This document shows positions 5,803 to 7,520 of a stretch of 7,520 nucleotides of DNA, one piece after another (the first letter of the stretch is position 1; the number at the start of each line of letters is the position of its first letter). Made by a program: the position numbers and the translations under genes. Below the pieces are notes generated by a model. That model ran no database searches. It had not been told where the DNA came from and worked only from the letters and a program-made list of their open reading frames with translations. Source of the DNA: JBGPLH01 sp041486365 [NCBI: Thermodesulfobacteriota bacterium] (GTDB lineage Bacteria > JAUYMQ01); NCBI GenBank assembly GCA_041486365.1, contig JBGPLH010000157.1:1-7520 (forward strand). Reading direction: 5' to 3'.

Positions 5803-6504
5803 CCTGCGGCTTCTCACTTCGCTGATTAGCTCTATCTGCATTTCCTGGATCTCTACCAATCTTTCCCATTGGTGAGATAAGAGATGATCGAGCTTTTGGT
5901 GAAGATGACGGATCTCTAGTTCTGCCTTGAGGTTCACCTGATAGTCGCACCTTGCATGCAGTCGGTCTCGGGCTTCTTGGCGGCTCTGGCTCATCATGAT
6001 CACCGGAGCTTGGATCGCCGCCAGACATGACAAGACGAGATTCAAGAGGATAAATGGGTACGGATCAAAAGGCCGTGAAACCAGGACAGCTGTATTGACG
6101 ACAATCCAGACAAAGAGAACGCCCGCGAACGACGTGATGAAACTCCAGCTACCACCTACCGCTGCGATACGGTCCGCCAGACGCTGCCCTTTCGTCAAGG
6201 CGGATTGTAGTTCCTCCTCAGGATTTTGTGACAGAATCTCCTGCTGCCTCAGACTTTCAAGAACCCCTTTCTCAAGAGTGGTCAGCTCTCCTTTCTCCGC
6301 CTCGAGCAGCGCTTGCACGTACTCGTGGCGAAATTTCTGAAGATCGGCCGAGCAGATATAACCCACTTCGGACCAGCTTCCGATCTCTCCTCGAATCAGT
6401 TCAGCGACTGCCGGGCGCACGAGAATTCCCGGGTGCAACCCGGAGAGTTGATCGCTGCCACAGATTTGACAAACCCGGCGTTTCTCAGCATTCGTTTTGT
6501 TCAT
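5800..6504 (-). CDS. DUF1003 family membrane protein
   Basis: A complete 234-residue DUF1003 protein. The conserved core runs from LADRIAAVGGSW (109-120) through two membrane helices (about 120-143 and 150-172), with PFDPYPFILLNLVLS (145-159), QAPVIMMSQSRQEARDR (165-181), and a final helical part with DYQVNLKAELEIRHLHQKLD (187-206) that looks coiled-coil prone. The N-terminus has CQICG (C12, C15) and YIC (C51), resembling part of a metal-binding ribbon. The function of the family is unknown; location is the inner membrane. The ATG at 6504 is chosen because GGAAAGGG lies 5 bases upstream; an earlier ATG at 6528 has no ribosome site. Codons such as AAA, CAA, ATT and TTT are frequent and G+C is much lower than in the flanking genes, which suggests acquisition from another lineage. 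It converges with the ABC gene and ends in TAG. Confidence 0.92.
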   Translation of the reverse strand: MNKTNAEKRRVCQICGSDQLSGLHPGILVRPAVAELIRGEIGSWSEVGYICSADLQKFRHEYVQALLEAEKGELTTLEKGVLESLRQQEILSQNPEEELQSALTKGQRLADRIAAVGGSWSFITSFAGVLFVWIVVNTAVLVSRPFDPYPFILLNLVLSCLAAIQAPVIMMSQSRQEARDRLHARCDYQVNLKAELEIRHLHQKLDHLLSHQWERLVEIQEMQIELISEVRSRR

Positions 6505-6509
6505 GTTCG

Positions 6510-6517
6510 CCCTTTCC
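6510..6517 (-). promoter_or_regulatory. Shine-Dalgarno of the DUF1003 gene
   Basis: On the minus strand GGAAAGGG sits 5 bases before the ATG at 6504. This selects that start over the in-frame ATG at 6528, which has only GC-rich stem sequence upstream. Confidence 0.65.
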
Positions 6518-6534
6518 GAGAATTGCATGCCTAA

Positions 6535-6553
6535 GGCCCGACGGAGTCGGGCC
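6535..6553. repeat. Palindrome A (REP-like), perfect 8-bp stem
   Basis: GGCCCGAC and GTCGGGCC form a perfect 8-base-pair stem with a GGA loop, nested inside a wider inverted repeat CTAAGG (6531-6536) / CCTTAG (6562-6567). It is followed by CTCCCA. It lies between the MCE and DUF1003 genes and could end MCE transcription on the minus strand, though no T-tract follows. Its sequence is similar to palindrome B. Confidence 0.5.
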
Positions 6554-6632
6554 CTCCCAGACCTTAGAGCCCCCGATCACCCGGGAACGCCCGCGTCCGT
6601 CATCGGGAAGGCCAGGTGACCTCGTCGGCGCA

Positions 6633-6673
6633 GGTTGGGTTGAGGCTCGGCAGGAGCCTCGCCCTCCCCAACC
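6633..6673. repeat. Palindrome B (REP-like), two-tier stem
   Basis: The outer arms GGTTGGG (6633-6639) / CCCAACC (6667-6673) and the inner arms GAGGCTC (6642-6648) / GAGCCTC (6654-6660) are each perfect over 7 bases. It starts 46 bases beyond the MCE stop on the minus strand and could act as a terminator or RNA-stabilising element. Its inner part matches palindrome A at about 20 of 26 aligned positions, with both stems preserved. Confidence 0.5.
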
Positions 6674-6718
6674 CGAGGCGCCGGGATTCCGGCGGGCGGC
6701 GGGCTAGCGCGCGGCCCC

Positions 6719-7520
6719 TCACGGCTCCACCGGCGGCGCCTTCTGCTGCCCCTTCTCGTACTTCTTGATCGTGTACCGGACCACGCGCTTCACCATCCCG
6801 CTGCGCTTGGCGCCGCCCGTGATGATCGTCAGGTCCTCATAGAGAGTCGGGTCGTTCACGAAGGCTCCGAGCGTCCCCTCGCCGCGCTTCACCTTGGCGA
6901 GGATCGCGTTCAGATTCGCCGCCGCCTCGCTCAGGTTGGTGACGAGGTTCTTCTCGCCCTTCTTGTAGATCGCTTCGTGGAGCATCCCGGGGCCGGTCTT
7001 TATCCGCTTCGTGAGGTCCTTCACGTTGGCCATCGTGGCCGACAGGTCGCGTAGAGAGGTCCCCGCGTTCCCCGTCCCGTTGCGGAGGTCCCCCAGGATC
7101 GCCTGCAGGTCGTCGGCGGCCTTCGACAGATCGTCCACCACGTCTCCCGGCTTGGGCTTGTAGATCACGCTGTGGAGGAAGCCGTCCCCCTTCTCCACCT
7201 CGCCCATGATGTTGCGCATGGAACGGAAGCTCTTCGAGAAGTTCTCCCGGTTCTCCGGCGTGGCGAACTCGGCGGTGAACTGGTCGAGCGACTTGGAGAT
7301 GTTCACCACGTTGGAGAGGATCTTGTCTCCCTTGTCGATCACGGCGTAGAGATCCGGCGGGTTCGTGCTCTTCACGACACCGCCCTCCCGGATCACCTTC
7401 GCCGGCGGCGTGCCGTGGGTGATCTCGACGTACTTGTCGCCGAGCAGGCCCATCGTCTGGATCGTGGCGGTCGAGTTCTCGCGGACGCGCGACTGGATGC
7501 TGCTGTCGATCTCCAGCACG
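6719..7520 (-). CDS. MCE/MlaD-type lipid-transport substrate-binding protein, partial (C-terminal part)
   Basis: The C-terminal 266 visible residues; the true start lies beyond position 7520, since the frame is open to the edge and begins mid-domain. The first residues complete an MCE domain, ending in the typical MGLLGDKYVEITHGTPP (fragment residues 23-39). A long helical tail follows with two similar blocks: G-x-G-x-LH-x-x-IYK ... LS-x-AA-x-x-L-x-AIL at about 109-144 and 173-209. A shorter third GEGTLGAFVNDPTLYEDL lies at 213-230, then a basic end (VKRVVRYTIKKYEKGQ). MCE proteins are periplasmic, inner-membrane-anchored, hexameric parts of ABC lipid-transport systems such as Mla, moving phospholipid or other hydrophobic substrates between membranes. 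Partner ATPase and permease genes would be expected upstream, outside the window. It ends in TGA. The family is secure; the substrate is unknown. Confidence 0.9.
   Translation of the reverse strand, partial: VLEIDSSIQSRVRENSTATIQTMGLLGDKYVEITHGTPPAKVIREGGVVKSTNPPDLYAVIDKGDKILSNVVNISKSLDQFTAEFATPENRENFSKSFRSMRNIMGEVEKGDGFLHSVIYKPKPGDVVDDLSKAADDLQAILGDLRNGTGNAGTSLRDLSATMANVKDLTKRIKTGPGMLHEAIYKKGEKNLVTNLSEAAANLNAILAKVKRGEGTLGAFVNDPTLYEDLTIITGGAKRSGMVKRVVRYTIKKYEKGQQKAPPVEP

Noticed and set aside
6505-6718. A small gene or RNA gene in the spacer between DUF1003 and MCE
   Set aside because: I saw palindromes but no credible ribosome site plus ORF and no tRNA-like or other known RNA fold.
7519-7519. 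GTG at 7519 as the start of the MCE gene
   Set aside because: The translation begins inside the second half of an MCE domain, so this Val is internal and the gene continues past the window.

Overview
The window is high-G+C bacterial DNA (about 70% by eye in most genes) with short intergenic gaps, Shine-Dalgarno sequences before most starts, and an MCE/MlaD-type protein that implies an outer membrane. I read it as a diderm, probably environmental bacterium (Acidobacteriota, a deltaproteobacterial-grade lineage or similar). No marker gene fixes the taxonomy.

Layout. Positions 1-1185 hold two minus-strand genes 31 bases apart: a DUF72 protein followed by an isochorismatase/nicotinamidase-like hydrolase cut by the left edge. 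A 101-base spacer with overlapping divergent promoter candidates separates them from a plus-strand spinster-like MFS transporter (1287-2552). A 249-base gap carries the best promoter in the window (2702-2730). It drives a two-gene unit: a membrane-anchored TPR protein (2802-3776) and, 20 bases later, a full-length ABC exporter (3797-5728). Two hairpins close this unit. Next, on the minus strand, is a DUF1003 membrane protein (5800-6504) with clearly lower G+C. A 214-base spacer with two related palindromes follows, and then the C-terminal part of an MCE/MlaD-type protein (6719-7520) that runs off the right edge.

The main anomaly is a single in-frame TAG at 5375-5377 inside the ABC exporter ATPase domain, between Walker A and the signature motif. 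The reading frame and all downstream motifs are intact. The gene therefore reads as two abutting ORFs: permease plus the first half of the ATPase, then the second half of the ATPase starting at GTG. A recent nonsense mutation, a sequencing or assembly error, amber suppression and a split protein all fit. Three neighbouring genes end in TAG, which argues against whole-genome reassignment. The same ATPase has Thr where the Q-loop Gln is expected.

I found no tRNA, rRNA, CRISPR array, transposase or phage gene. Most of the window is ordinary housekeeping or transport content. The TPR/ABC pair with its internal amber codon is the part most worth following up.
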